Program-made: the position numbers and the translations under genes | Source of the DNA: Enterobacter sichuanensis | GTDB lineage: Bacteria; Pseudomonadota; Gammaproteobacteria; Enterobacterales; Enterobacteriaceae | Direction: 5' to 3' | Length of the DNA: 64,000 bases | Assembly: GCF_002939185.1 (NCBI RefSeq) | Contig: NZ_POVL01000023.1 | Span: forward strand, 1-64,000 | In this document: positions 47,267 to 55,908 of the stretch, in pieces | How the letters are laid out: the number at the start of each line of letters is the position of its first letter | How positions within the stretch are numbered: position 1 is the first letter of the stretch | Notes under the pieces: generated by a model | What the model was told of the DNA's origin: nothing | Database searches by the model: none | Seen by the model: only the letters and a program-made list of their open reading frames with translations

Positions 47267-48277
47267 TCACAACCCTTTCTTATCCATCCACACCGCCAGA
47301 TCCACCAGACGGTTTGAGAATCCCCATTCGTTGTCATACCACGCGAGGATTTTCACCATATTCCCGCCAATCACCAGCGTGGAAAGCCCGTCAATAATTG
47401 AGGAGCGCGGATCACCCTGGTAATCACTGGAGACCAGCGGTTCATCGCTGTACCCCAGAATACCTTTCAGCGGGCCACTGGCGGCCGCGTGGCGGAAGGC
47501 CTCATTTACCTCTTCGACGGTCACGTTACGGCTCAGCGTCACCGTTAAGTCGACAATCGACACCACTGGAACCGGCACGCGCAGGGAATACCCGGTCAGC
47601 TTACCGTCCAGGGAGGGGATCACTTTCCCCAGCGCTTTCGCCGCGCCGCTGGAATAAGGCACAATCGACAGCGCCGCCGCGCGCGCGCCGCGCAGATCCT
47701 TCTCTGGCTGGTCGTGCAGCGCCTGGCTGTTGGTGTAGGCATGCGTCGTGTTCATCAGGCCATGCTCAATCCCGAACTGCTGATGCAGCACCTGAGCCGC
47801 CGGTGCCAGACCGTTGGTGGTGCAACTCCCGTTACTCACCACAACGTGCCGGGCGGGATCGTACTGGTCATGATTGACGCCCATAACAATCGTCAGGTCG
47901 TCGTTCTTTCCGGGGGCGGAGATAATGACGCGTTTTGCGCCACCGTGGGTGATATGTACCGCCGCTTTTTCCCGTTCCGTAAAGAAGCCGGTGGCCTCAA
48001 TCACCACGTCCACGCCGACATCACGCCACGGGATATTCGCCGGATCGCGTTCGCTGAATACGGTGATCCGCTGTCCGTCGACCTGCAGCGCGCCGTCGGC
48101 CGCTTCAACGGGAGCGGGCAGTTTCCCCAGCAGGGAGTCATGTTTCAGCAGATGGGCGAGGGTCTTGCTGTCCGTCAGATCGTTAATAGCCACAATCTGC
48201 AGATCCGGGTTGCCCAGCGCCGCGCGCAGGAAATTACGTCCGATACGGCCGAAACCGTTAATACCGACCTTAACCAT
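47267..48277 (-). CDS. Type I glyceraldehyde-3-phosphate dehydrogenase, accessory paralogue
   Basis: The 336-residue enzyme would oxidise glyceraldehyde 3-phosphate with phosphate and NAD. It has the Rossmann GINGFGRIGR, the NAD-type Asp 33 in INDLTD, the catalytic Cys 152 in SNGSCTTNG and the catalytic His in NTTHAYTNSQ. The housekeeping GapA has a second Cys four residues on (SCTTNC), replaced here by Gly, a change that often marks GapA paralogues. It lies 78 bases downstream of a broken GlxA-type regulator on the same strand, away from any glycolytic gene. The start at 48277 (MVKVGINGF) is behind AGGAG. Confidence 0.92.
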   Translation of the reverse strand: MVKVGINGFGRIGRNFLRAALGNPDLQIVAINDLTDSKTLAHLLKHDSLLGKLPAPVEAADGALQVDGQRITVFSERDPANIPWRDVGVDVVIEATGFFTEREKAAVHITHGGAKRVIISAPGKNDDLTIVMGVNHDQYDPARHVVVSNGSCTTNGLAPAAQVLHQQFGIEHGLMNTTHAYTNSQALHDQPEKDLRGARAAALSIVPYSSGAAKALGKVIPSLDGKLTGYSLRVPVPVVSIVDLTVTLSRNVTVEEVNEAFRHAAASGPLKGILGYSDEPLVSSDYQGDPRSSIIDGLSTLVIGGNMVKILAWYDNEWGFSNRLVDLAVWMDKKGL

Positions 48278-48355
48278 GGTGCACTCCTTATCTCTGTTGT
48301 CTGGAGTCACTGTAGGCCTCAGGCGGGATGGCGTAAACGACAAAAAAGGATCAGA

Positions 48356-49334
48356 TTACGCCATTTTCCGGCAGTGAAATCGCTGGCGATACTCGCCCGG
48401 GGTGAGGTGGAGCTGTTTCTCGAACACGCGCCGCAAATTGATACTGGTGCCAAACCCGCTTTGCTCAGCAATGCGCTCAAGGGGATCGCTGGTCTGCTCA
48501 AGCAGCTGGCGGGCCGCGGCCAGACGCGCTTCGGTCACGTAGCGGGCAGGCGAGACGCCCGTCTCACGGGTAAATACGCGGGTGAAATTGCGCGGGCTCA
48601 TCGCCGCTTTTTCAGCCAGAGTTTCCACACAGGTCGGCGGTGAGGTTCTGCAGCATCCAGGCCTGCAGCTCGCTTATCGGACCCGATGTGCCGGGCTGCT
48701 GCAGGTTGTAGCGACTGAACTGCAGCTGCCCTCCGGGGCGGCGCAGATACATCACCATATCCTGCGCCACGTCGCGGGCGAGGGTAAATCCGTAGTCGTC
48801 TTCCACCAGCGCCAGGGTCAGATCAAACCCGGAACTCACGCCGCCGGAGGTCCAGATGGGACCGTCCTGAATATACAGCGGGCCGCCTTCGACCCGGATT
48901 GACGGGTACTGAGCCTGCATGGTCTCCAGCAGCCGCCAGTGGGTGGTCGCGCGACGACCGTCCAGCAAGCCGCTCTGGGCCAGCAGCATCGCACCGCCGC
49001 AAATGGAGGCGATCCGCCGCGCATGGGGGGCGGCGAGATGCAGCCAGTCCACCACGGCGAGGCTCTCCTGCTCGTTCACCCCGCGACCGGTAATGATGAT
49101 GGTATCCAGCGGCTCACGGGGATCCAGGTCCGGCAGGCGATAGTCCGCCAGCAGATTGAGGCCGGACTGGCCGTGGATCACCTGGTGCGGTTGGGTGGTC
49201 GCAATGATGATGCGATAGCAGGGCTTCGCCAGTCCTTCCGGGTGCAGCCGGTTGGCCTGCATCAGAATGTCGGCGATACCGGCGGCTTCAAACAGCATGC
49301 CGCCGTCAGGAACAATAATCAGGATCTTCTTCAT
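48356..49334 (-). pseudogene. GlxA/FtrA-type regulator split by a frameshift
   Basis: Two adjacent reading frames make up one regulator. The first (49334 to 48612, 240 codons) is a DJ-1/PfpI domain with the nucleophile-elbow Cys in ASICGGAMLLAQSG. The second (48628 to 48356) is an AraC-type DNA-binding domain (ETLAEKAAMSPRNFTRVFTRETG onward, two helix-turn-helix units). The shift is at about 48629, where one base too many (or two too few) separates the Leu codon of TADL from VETLAEKA. No homopolymer is present, so sequencing slippage is less likely. The two frames overlap by 17 bases and the second could start at GTG 48628, but separate function is doubtful. Intact homologues activate or repress adjacent catabolic genes. 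Confidence 0.8.
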
Positions 49335-49367
49335 GTCCTGAAAAGTACCTTTATTACAAAATAAGTC

Positions 49368-49383
49368 AAGTGCGCCCGCACTT
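49368..49383. promoter_or_regulatory. Perfect palindrome between the split regulator and the desaturase gene
   Basis: AAGTGCGCCCGCACTT has seven-base perfect arms around CC. It is central in the 79-base-plus intergenic space between two divergent genes, the classical place for an autoregulated operator. It could be the binding site of the GlxA-type regulator or of an unlinked one. Confidence 0.5.
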
Positions 49384-49419
49384 CACGTTTCTGGCAAAGC
49401 AAAGCGATTTAAGTTGTTT

Positions 49420-50454
49420 GTGATTTCAGATGTTATCCCCGATCGTCAGGGCACTGTCTCTGGCGAAACGGCGTCTGAAGGAATGGGTAAACGAAGCTCC
49501 CTCTATTTACATCCGCAACAACGCAATCAAATCCACCATCTCGCATCGGGATTTCTGTGGCGAAGCGAACTGCCCACCTGGCTGTTGATCGTGACGATTT
49601 ATGCGGGCTGGTTTGCCACGCTGGCGTTCTGGCAAACGCTCGGCCTGCTGCCCGCCACGCTGCTGCTGACAGGGTTTACCGCCTGGTACATGTCCCTGCA
49701 GCATGAACTGATCCACGGACACCCCACGCGTTTTGCCTGGCTTAACCAGCTGTTTGGCACGCTCCCGCTGGCGGTGTGGTATCCGTATGGCCTGTACCGG
49801 GATTCTCATCTGGCCCACCACCGGCACGATAGCCTGACCCATCCGGTGGATGATCCGGAGTCGTACTATTTTACCAAGGAGAGCTGGGCGCGCTTTTCCC
49901 CCTGGCAGAAGCATGCGATCCGCGCCCGAAACACCTTTGCCGGACGGCTGCTGCTGGCGCCGCTGCTGGATATTCTGCAGACGCTGGGCAGCGCCGTCGC
50001 GGCGTTTCGTTATCTACAGCTTCGGGCGATGACGATGTGGCTGGTTCACATCACGCTGCTGGCGGCACTCTTCGCCTGGATGACGCACGTCGGTTTTTCC
50101 CCCGTCTGGTTTGTGCTGGCGGTCAGTTATCCGGCGCTGGCGCTGACCAAGGTCCGATCGTTTTACGAACACCGTGCGGCCGATGACCCGTTCGCGCGCT
50201 CCGTCATCAACGAGGCCGGGCTGTTCTGGCGGATGCTGTTTTTAAATCTCAACTACCATTCAGTACACCATGATTTACCTGGCGTCCCCTGGTACGCGCT
50301 GAAGCGTATCTACCAGCAGAACCGGGAGGCGTACCGGGAGCGAAACCACGGTTTTCTCGTCAGGGGCTATGGCGAATGGTTACGTCAGTTCTGGGCCGCG
50401 CCCGTCGATGTCACCGTTCATCCCGGAGCTCAACAAGGGGAGAAGTATGAGTAA
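49420..50454 (+). CDS. Membrane fatty acid desaturase-like protein
   Basis: The product, about 344 residues, is a membrane di-iron oxygenase of the fatty acid desaturase superfamily. All three histidine boxes are present: HELIHGH (near 95), HLAHHRHD (near 131) and NYHSVHHD (near 280), and hydrophobic helices flank them. Reactions in this family include lipid desaturation and hydroxylation; the substrate is unknown. Enteric bacteria normally make unsaturated lipids anaerobically by FabA, so this is accessory. The start is uncertain: a GTG at 49420 is used here, a TTG lies at 49414, and an ATG at 49483 (MGKRSSLYLHP) would fit a shorter form. Its stop overlaps the next gene by eight bases (ATGAGTAA). 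Confidence 0.82.
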   Translation: MISDVIPDRQGTVSGETASEGMGKRSSLYLHPQQRNQIHHLASGFLWRSELPTWLLIVTIYAGWFATLAFWQTLGLLPATLLLTGFTAWYMSLQHELIHGHPTRFAWLNQLFGTLPLAVWYPYGLYRDSHLAHHRHDSLTHPVDDPESYYFTKESWARFSPWQKHAIRARNTFAGRLLLAPLLDILQTLGSAVAAFRYLQLRAMTMWLVHITLLAALFAWMTHVGFSPVWFVLAVSYPALALTKVRSFYEHRAADDPFARSVINEAGLFWRMLFLNLNYHSVHHDLPGVPWYALKRIYQQNREAYRERNHGFLVRGYGEWLRQFWAAPVDVTVHPGAQQGEKYE

Positions 50455-51205
50455 CCTGCTGGCGTTTCCCATGTACGCGGTAGATCGCGCTGACACCCGC
50501 GCGCTCAGGCGGACGGTAAAAGGTTTGCTGGCCGCGCGCGGTGTGCCCGTCGAGGGTGACCCGGACTGGCCGGAGTCTGAACTGCTGACGCACTGGCAAC
50601 AGCCCGGGCTTATTCTCAGCCAGACCTGTGGTTATCCGCTGGTCACGCGGCTCCCTGACGTGCAGGTGGTTGGCTGTTTTCACTACACGGCACCCGGTTG
50701 TGAAGGGTATCAGTACCGCAGCGTGCTGGCGGTGCGTGCGGAGGATCGGCATCTCTCGCTGGCTGATTTTCGCGGACGCCGGGCGGTCTGTAATTCGGCC
50801 GACTCGCAGTCCGGCTATCATGCGCTGCGAAAAAAAGTGGCTCCCCTGGTGAAGGACGGCCCGTTTTTCGCGCAAACGTCCTTTAGCGGCAGCCATCGCC
50901 AGTCGCTGATTGAGGTCAAACGCGGGGCAGGGGATATCGCGGCCATCGACTGCGTTACCTGGGCATTGCTCCAGCATCACGAGCCGGAACGGCTTGCGGG
51001 GCTGGCGGTCATTGACCGCACCCCCCTGACGCCTGGGTTGCCGCTCATCACCTCGCATCACACCTCGCCTGAAACCCTGAACGCCATTCGCGATGCGCTC
51101 CACGCGCTGGTGAGTTCACCAGCACACCGGGCCGTTTGCGACGCGGTGTTGATCGGCGGTTTTAGCGTGGTGACGCGTCAGGCTTACGCCGTACTGTCCG
51201 ACTGA
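50447..51205 (+). CDS. PhnD-type binding-protein domain without signal peptide
   Basis: The 252-residue product resembles PhnD-like phosphate/phosphonate ABC-transporter binding proteins (PF12974 type): YRSVLAVRAEDRHLSLADFRGRRAVCNSADSQSGYHALR and the later GSHRQSLIEVKRGAGDIAAIDCVTW are characteristic. It begins MSNLLAFPMYAVDRAD with no signal peptide or lipobox, so it should stay in the cytoplasm, unlike transport-linked members. No permease or ATPase is nearby. Its ATG lies inside the end of the desaturase gene behind GGGGAG, a strong sign of translational coupling. A ligand-sensing or lipid-linked role is conceivable; none is proven. Confidence 0.78.
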   Translation: MSNLLAFPMYAVDRADTRALRRTVKGLLAARGVPVEGDPDWPESELLTHWQQPGLILSQTCGYPLVTRLPDVQVVGCFHYTAPGCEGYQYRSVLAVRAEDRHLSLADFRGRRAVCNSADSQSGYHALRKKVAPLVKDGPFFAQTSFSGSHRQSLIEVKRGAGDIAAIDCVTWALLQHHEPERLAGLAVIDRTPLTPGLPLITSHHTSPETLNAIRDALHALVSSPAHRAVCDAVLIGGFSVVTRQAYAVLSD

Positions 51206-52080
51206 AAAATCCCCTGCGCGTCGTTAAAGCAGCGCAGCGCCAGCGAGGAGACGGGTTTCTGTCGGCGCATAATCAGGCCGACAGGGGCCTCGATATCCGC
51301 GTCGGCAATCGGGACTATCCTGAAATGGCTGTTCAACTCTTCCAGCCCGTTGTTCAGCGGCATCACGGCACAGCACACGCCGCTCTGAACCGCCTGAATG
51401 ATCTGGTACGTGGAGTCGCTTTCAAACACCGACGTCGGTTCGATGCCGGCAGACTGGAAGCTGGCCTCCATATGCGCCCGGTAGTGCATCCCCTTCGTCA
51501 GAAACCCCAGCGGAAACGCCGTCAGATCGGGCCAGGTCAGTCTCTCCTGGCTTAACCGGAAATGGCGGGTGTCGTGCAGCAGGCCCATCTTCGTTTTGGG
51601 CAACTGGATAATGTCGAACAGGCTGGTGTCGATGCTGTTCAGGTAGCAAATCCCCAGTTCGAGCTGGTTGCGGCTGACGCCATCGGCAATCTGCGCCGAG
51701 GACATGGAATAGAGGCTGTAGGTCAGCTCCGGGTATTTTTGCGTCAGCAGGCGAATGAAGATCATCGGATCCACGCTCGCCAGCGGCACCATCCCCAGGC
51801 GTAATTCACCCACCACCTGGCCTTTGCACAGCGACGCTTCCGCCTGTAACCCGTCGTGCGCCGCCAGCAGCGCGCGAGCCCACGCGAGAATGCGTTCCCC
51901 CTCCGGCGTAAACCCTTCAAAGCGCTGTCCGCGCACAATCAGCACCAGCCCCAGCTCCTCCTCCAGGTTGCGGATACGCATGGAGAGGGTCGGCTGGGTG
52001 ATGTTGCACTGGGCGGCCGCTTTACCAAAGTGCCGGGTCTCGTCGAGTGCGATTAAATATTTTAACTGTTTAATATCCAT
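51184..52080 (-). CDS. LysR-family transcriptional regulator
   Basis: The 298-residue regulator has an N-terminal winged helix (KQLKYLIALDETRHFGKAAAQCNITQPTLSMRIRNLEEELG) and a C-terminal effector-binding domain (about 90-295). It follows the YdeP-like oxidoreductase gene by 22 bases on the same strand, which suggests co-transcription rather than the usual divergent layout. Its end overlaps by 22 bases the end of the convergent PhnD-like gene. The upstream open frame to 52356 is shadow sequence of the oxidoreductase. Confidence 0.92.
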   Translation of the reverse strand: MDIKQLKYLIALDETRHFGKAAAQCNITQPTLSMRIRNLEEELGLVLIVRGQRFEGFTPEGERILAWARALLAAHDGLQAEASLCKGQVVGELRLGMVPLASVDPMIFIRLLTQKYPELTYSLYSMSSAQIADGVSRNQLELGICYLNSIDTSLFDIIQLPKTKMGLLHDTRHFRLSQERLTWPDLTAFPLGFLTKGMHYRAHMEASFQSAGIEPTSVFESDSTYQIIQAVQSGVCCAVMPLNNGLEELNSHFRIVPIADADIEAPVGLIMRRQKPVSSLALRCFNDAQGIFQSDSTA

Positions 52081-52102
52081 CTTTTTCTCTGCGCGAACGG
52101 CG

Positions 52103-54391
52103 TTACAGCATGCGGATCTCTTTTGAGCGCAGGGTGATGCGAACCGGAACCGATTTATAAGACGGCGTACCGCTGTCCTTGTCCAGATAATTGAGCGGGA
52201 CCAGTACGTTGGCCTCCGGGTAGTAGGCGCCGACAGAGCCCGGGGCGATGCTGTACGCCACCACGGTGATGTCTTCCAGACGCTGCACGCTGCCGGGCAG
52301 GGCGGTTTCGATATCCACCCGGTCGCCGTGTTCCAGCCCTGATTGCGCCATATCATCCTCGTTCATAAACAGCACGTCGCGGCGACCAAACACGCCACGA
52401 TAGCGGTCGTCGAGGGCGTAAATGGTGGTGTTGTACTGGTCGTGACTGCGCAGGGTGATCAGGCGCAGAACGTGCTCACCCTCACCGCTGGCGTTCTCGT
52501 GAACACCGTCGAATACCGAGAACATCGCTTTTCCCGTCGCCGTTGGCCAGATACGTTGCGTTGGCGGCAGCGGCATCCGAAAACCGCCGGGAACGCGGAT
52601 CCGCGCGTTATAGTGCTCAAAGCCTGGAATGGTCTGCTCGATCAGATCGCGGATGCGGTCGTAATCCTCAACCAGCGTCATCCAGTCCACGCGCGTGGCC
52701 GGCAGGGTCGCTTTCGCCATACCGGCGACGATAGCCGGTTCAGACCGGAGCAACGGTGAGGCGGGTTTCAGCTTGCCGGAAGAGGCATGCACCATCGACA
52801 TCGAGTCTTCAACGGTGATGGACTGACGGCCGGTTGCCTGCATATCCAGCTCGGTACGACCCAGACAAGGCAGGATAAACGTCTCTTTACCCACCAGCAG
52901 ATGCGTACGGTTCAGCTTGGTGCCGATGTGGACGCTCAGATCCAGAGTGCCCATCGCCGGAAAACCGCGTTCATGGTCGGGCATCGCCACCGCAAAATTA
53001 CCGCCGAGGCAGATAAGCGCTTTTGCCCTGCCGTCGATCATCGCCTGCGTCGCCTGCACCGCGTCATGCCCATGGTGAGATGGCGGCTCAAAACCGAACA
53101 CCTCCTTCAGACGGTTCAGGAAGGCCGGTGTGGGCTTCTCGCTAATCCCGACGGTGCGGTTTCCCTGCACGTTTGAATGGCCGCGCAGCGGGCATATTCC
53201 CGCGCCGGGTTTGCCAATATTGCCGCGCAGCAGCAGCACGTCAGCGATCAGGCGGACATTGGCCGTCCCTTTATTGTGCTGGGTAATCCCCATCCCGTAG
53301 GTAATGATGGTGGCATTCGATTTCGCATAGGCCCCGGCGACCTTTTTGAGCGCTGCCTGGCTCAGACCCGACTCGCGCTCAATATCCTCCCAGCGGGTTT
53401 GTGCGATATCCGCGGCAAACGCCTCAAAGCCCTGGGTGTGTTCCGCAATAAAGGCATGGTCGAGCACGCCGCCGCGTTCGGCCTCCATTTCCAGCAGATG
53501 TTTGGCAAGACCTTTCAGCGCGGCGGCATCGCCCCCGGCCTTCACCTGGAAATAGGTTGAAGCGATATCCGTGGAGCCGTAGGTCGCCATTTCAATCACG
53601 CTCTGCGGATCCGCAAAACGTTCCAGCGCGCGCTCGCGTAACGGGTTAAAAACGATGATTGGCACATTGCGCCGGGACAGCTCATGAAGGGTGCCCATCA
53701 TGCGCGGATGGTTGGTGCCGGGGTTATGGCCGATGGAGATCACCAGTTCAGTCTTGTCGAAATCGTCCAGCGAGACGGTGCCTTTGCCGATGCCAATCGA
53801 ACGTGGCAAACCGACGCTGGTGGCTTCATGACACATATTCGAGCAGTCGGGGAAGTTATTGGTGCCGTATTCCCGGGCAAACAGCTGGAACAGATACGCC
53901 GCTTCGTTCGACGCCCGTCCGGAGGTATAGAACTCAACCTGGTCCGGGTCGAGCCCGCGCATCACCTCGCCAATGCGTTGAAACGCCTCGTCCCATTCCA
54001 CAGGCCTGAAGGTGTCGCTTTCCCTGTCATAGCGCAGGGGATGCGTCAGCCGACCGTATCCTTCCAGTTCAAAGTCCGATTTTGCCAGCAGCGAGGTGAC
54101 GCTGTTTTCGGCCAGAAACGCCGGGGTCACGCGTTTGGTGGTCGCTTCCCAGGTCACTGCTTTGGCACCGTTCTCACAAAACTGGAACGTTGATTTGTGT
54201 TCTTTATCAGGCCACGCGCAGCCCGGGCAGTCAAAACCGTCAGGTTGATTGGTGCGCAGCAGCGTCGCCGGGGCATCAAAGGTATCCATTTGGGTACGTA
54301 CCGCGATGGCAGTGGCCTTCAACGCGCCCCAGCCTCCGGCAGGACCCGCATAATGTCTGATACCGGGTACAGAGCGTCTTTTCTTGTTCAT
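52103..54391 (-). CDS. YdeP-like FdhF/molybdopterin oxidoreductase
   Basis: The 762-residue protein is a bis-MGD molybdoenzyme of the YdeP branch of formate dehydrogenase-like proteins. C55, C58 and C72 (FDCPGCAWPD ... FCENG) may hold a cluster; the likely Mo ligand is C187 in PDCSNMCHEATSVGL, in the place of the selenocysteine of E. coli FdhH. The GHSNVQG and RSHDQYNTTIYALDDRYRGV motifs are typical. In E. coli ydeP is tied to acid resistance, but its reaction is unknown. The ATG at 54391 has AGGAG ten bases ahead. No partner electron-transfer subunit is adjacent; a LysR gene follows. Confidence 0.92.
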   Translation of the reverse strand: MNKKRRSVPGIRHYAGPAGGWGALKATAIAVRTQMDTFDAPATLLRTNQPDGFDCPGCAWPDKEHKSTFQFCENGAKAVTWEATTKRVTPAFLAENSVTSLLAKSDFELEGYGRLTHPLRYDRESDTFRPVEWDEAFQRIGEVMRGLDPDQVEFYTSGRASNEAAYLFQLFAREYGTNNFPDCSNMCHEATSVGLPRSIGIGKGTVSLDDFDKTELVISIGHNPGTNHPRMMGTLHELSRRNVPIIVFNPLRERALERFADPQSVIEMATYGSTDIASTYFQVKAGGDAAALKGLAKHLLEMEAERGGVLDHAFIAEHTQGFEAFAADIAQTRWEDIERESGLSQAALKKVAGAYAKSNATIITYGMGITQHNKGTANVRLIADVLLLRGNIGKPGAGICPLRGHSNVQGNRTVGISEKPTPAFLNRLKEVFGFEPPSHHGHDAVQATQAMIDGRAKALICLGGNFAVAMPDHERGFPAMGTLDLSVHIGTKLNRTHLLVGKETFILPCLGRTELDMQATGRQSITVEDSMSMVHASSGKLKPASPLLRSEPAIVAGMAKATLPATRVDWMTLVEDYDRIRDLIEQTIPGFEHYNARIRVPGGFRMPLPPTQRIWPTATGKAMFSVFDGVHENASGEGEHVLRLITLRSHDQYNTTIYALDDRYRGVFGRRDVLFMNEDDMAQSGLEHGDRVDIETALPGSVQRLEDITVVAYSIAPGSVGAYYPEANVLVPLNYLDKDSGTPSYKSVPVRITLRSKEIRML

Positions 54392-55392
54392 ACCAACTCC
54401 TGATCTGTTCAGTCTTACAACGGCGGCATCACGAAAACCACTGAAATGGCAATAAGTAACAGCAATGACGCCCGGCTCACGCAGGTGAGGCGGCACTGCA
54501 AAATGACTTATCTAAAATGTTATTTAATTCAGTGGATTATCTGACGTGTTGCTTAAAGATTTAAAGAAATTATAACGAAATTTTATCATTTTAATAATAA
54601 ATCTTATCTATCAAGCGGTAGGTGCGATAAATGGCAACGAGCACGGCGGATGTAGCATCATTAAAATTTCGAATGAAACAGATGAGGGTAGGGAAAAGCC
54701 ATTCATCACGCCCGGCCTGGGATGAAGCGCATTTTTCACTGGAGATAAAGCCGGAAAGGTTTACTCGGGCTTAATGATTAATGGATATAATTTATGTCTA
54801 AGTGGTGAATTATCACAACATGAAATATAACTTATTTTGAGCTGTGAAATTAACGCCGCGCAGCATAAAGGAAATGTCTGAATGGCGATCGCGAATGGCG
54901 TTAAATATTAAAGATGCCCTGTTAGTGCAACAAATAATTCATCGTCGATATATTTTTCTGACATCACGAATACGGGAATTCTACTAATTATGGTAGTGGC
55001 GATAATAGCCGTATTGGGTTAATGAAACTGGTTCTCTTTTGGTGTTTTTCCTTTTTAAAACAGTGTATTAGAATGAGCGTTGGTGGGGAAATAAGCGCAT
55101 GTAAGACATTTCACGCCATTTGATCAGATTAATCCTATAATTTTCCGACTGCTTCATTAACCACCACTTCCGTGGCGGTAAATATTGAATTGATGCGAAG
55201 CTCATGTAAACTTGTTTACCGTTTGTCAAAATATGTCAGGAAGACACAGGGCCTTATTCTGAAGGGCTCGTGCGGTAGCTATGCCCGTAAACCAGTAACG
55301 CCCCGAAATTATCCTGGCTATTTTAACAATAGCACTTAAGTCAAACTCCATCCCCTTTTCTCCATCATCGAAATATCGCTACGGAAAAGCAT
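54392..55392. other. AT-rich 1-kb region without a convincing gene
   Basis: This stretch is visibly richer in A and T than its surroundings and holds no supported gene. Two short ORFs exist on the plus strand: 54631-54774 (47 codons, MATSTADVASLKFRMKQMRV) and 54874-54987 (37 codons, MSEWRSRMALNIKDALLVQQ); neither resembles a known family and the second has AAGGAA immediately before it. A perfect palindrome is at 55206-55219. The region probably holds the control elements of the type VI locus and of the YdeP-like gene, and is a plausible H-NS binding area. Confidence 0.5.
55206..55219. promoter_or_regulatory. Palindrome upstream of the type VI cluster
   Basis: GTAAACTTGTTTAC is a perfect inverted repeat, with six-base arms, 173 bases before the first gene of the cluster. 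It resembles a repressor operator; no binding protein can be named. Confidence 0.3.
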
Positions 55393-55887
55393 ATGAAAAT
55401 GCGCGTACTGTTTTCACTTCTGTTTGTAATGGCGGTGGCGGGCTGTAAAGCGCCGCAGAAACCTGTGATCAATGACGATACGATCGAGACCAGCCAGGTC
55501 AACGGCGTGACCTTAACCCACCGTCATGCGGTGACGCCGCCGACGGAGTTCACGCCGGTCAACGCACCGTATCGTGCCATGTATCCGGCCTCCCTGATGA
55601 GCCGTCCTGACTTTGGCGGCAAGGTTATCCGCACGCTCGATACCGGAAAAACGTACGTGGTGCTGGGGCAGGTTGAACACTACTGGATGGCGCTTGCCGA
55701 TGAAGGTAACGATCAGCTGATTGGTTACGTCCCGATGCGTGCCGTGATTAAAGCCGATCAGTATGAAGCTGCCGTGCGTAAACAGGCCATTCGTCCTAAG
55801 GTGCGTAAAAAAGCGACCTGTGTTGATGTCGATGGTAACAGCAAAGCCTGCAAAGACAGCGCTAACGGTACCTGGATCCTGAACTAA
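55393..55887 (+). CDS. SH3-type lipoprotein at the head of the type VI locus
   Basis: The 164-residue product has a lipoprotein signal ending in AVAGC (Cys 18). The mature part carries a bacterial SH3-like stretch (RPDFGGKVIRTLDTGKTYVVLGQVEHYWMAL) and a basic tail with two cysteines (KATCVDVDGNSKACKDSANG) that may form a disulfide. SH3-type domains often bind peptidoglycan. It precedes tssJ by 21 bases and is probably part of the operon. It is not one of the core type VI components, and I do not know an assigned role. Confidence 0.8.
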   Translation: MKMRVLFSLLFVMAVAGCKAPQKPVINDDTIETSQVNGVTLTHRHAVTPPTEFTPVNAPYRAMYPASLMSRPDFGGKVIRTLDTGKTYVVLGQVEHYWMALADEGNDQLIGYVPMRAVIKADQYEAAVRKQAIRPKVRKKATCVDVDGNSKACKDSANGTWILN

Positions 55888-55908
55888 CGGCGTCATGAGC
55901 GCATTTTT

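Noticed and set aside
48356-48628. The AraC-domain frame as an independent small gene
   Set aside because: Its sequence continues the DJ-1 frame in the manner of GlxA-type regulators, so a frameshifted single gene is the simpler reading.
50369-50446. A 26-residue N-terminal extension of the PhnD-type protein
   Set aside because: It lies within the desaturase coding sequence, is not a signal peptide, and the ATG at 50447 has a strong ribosome site.
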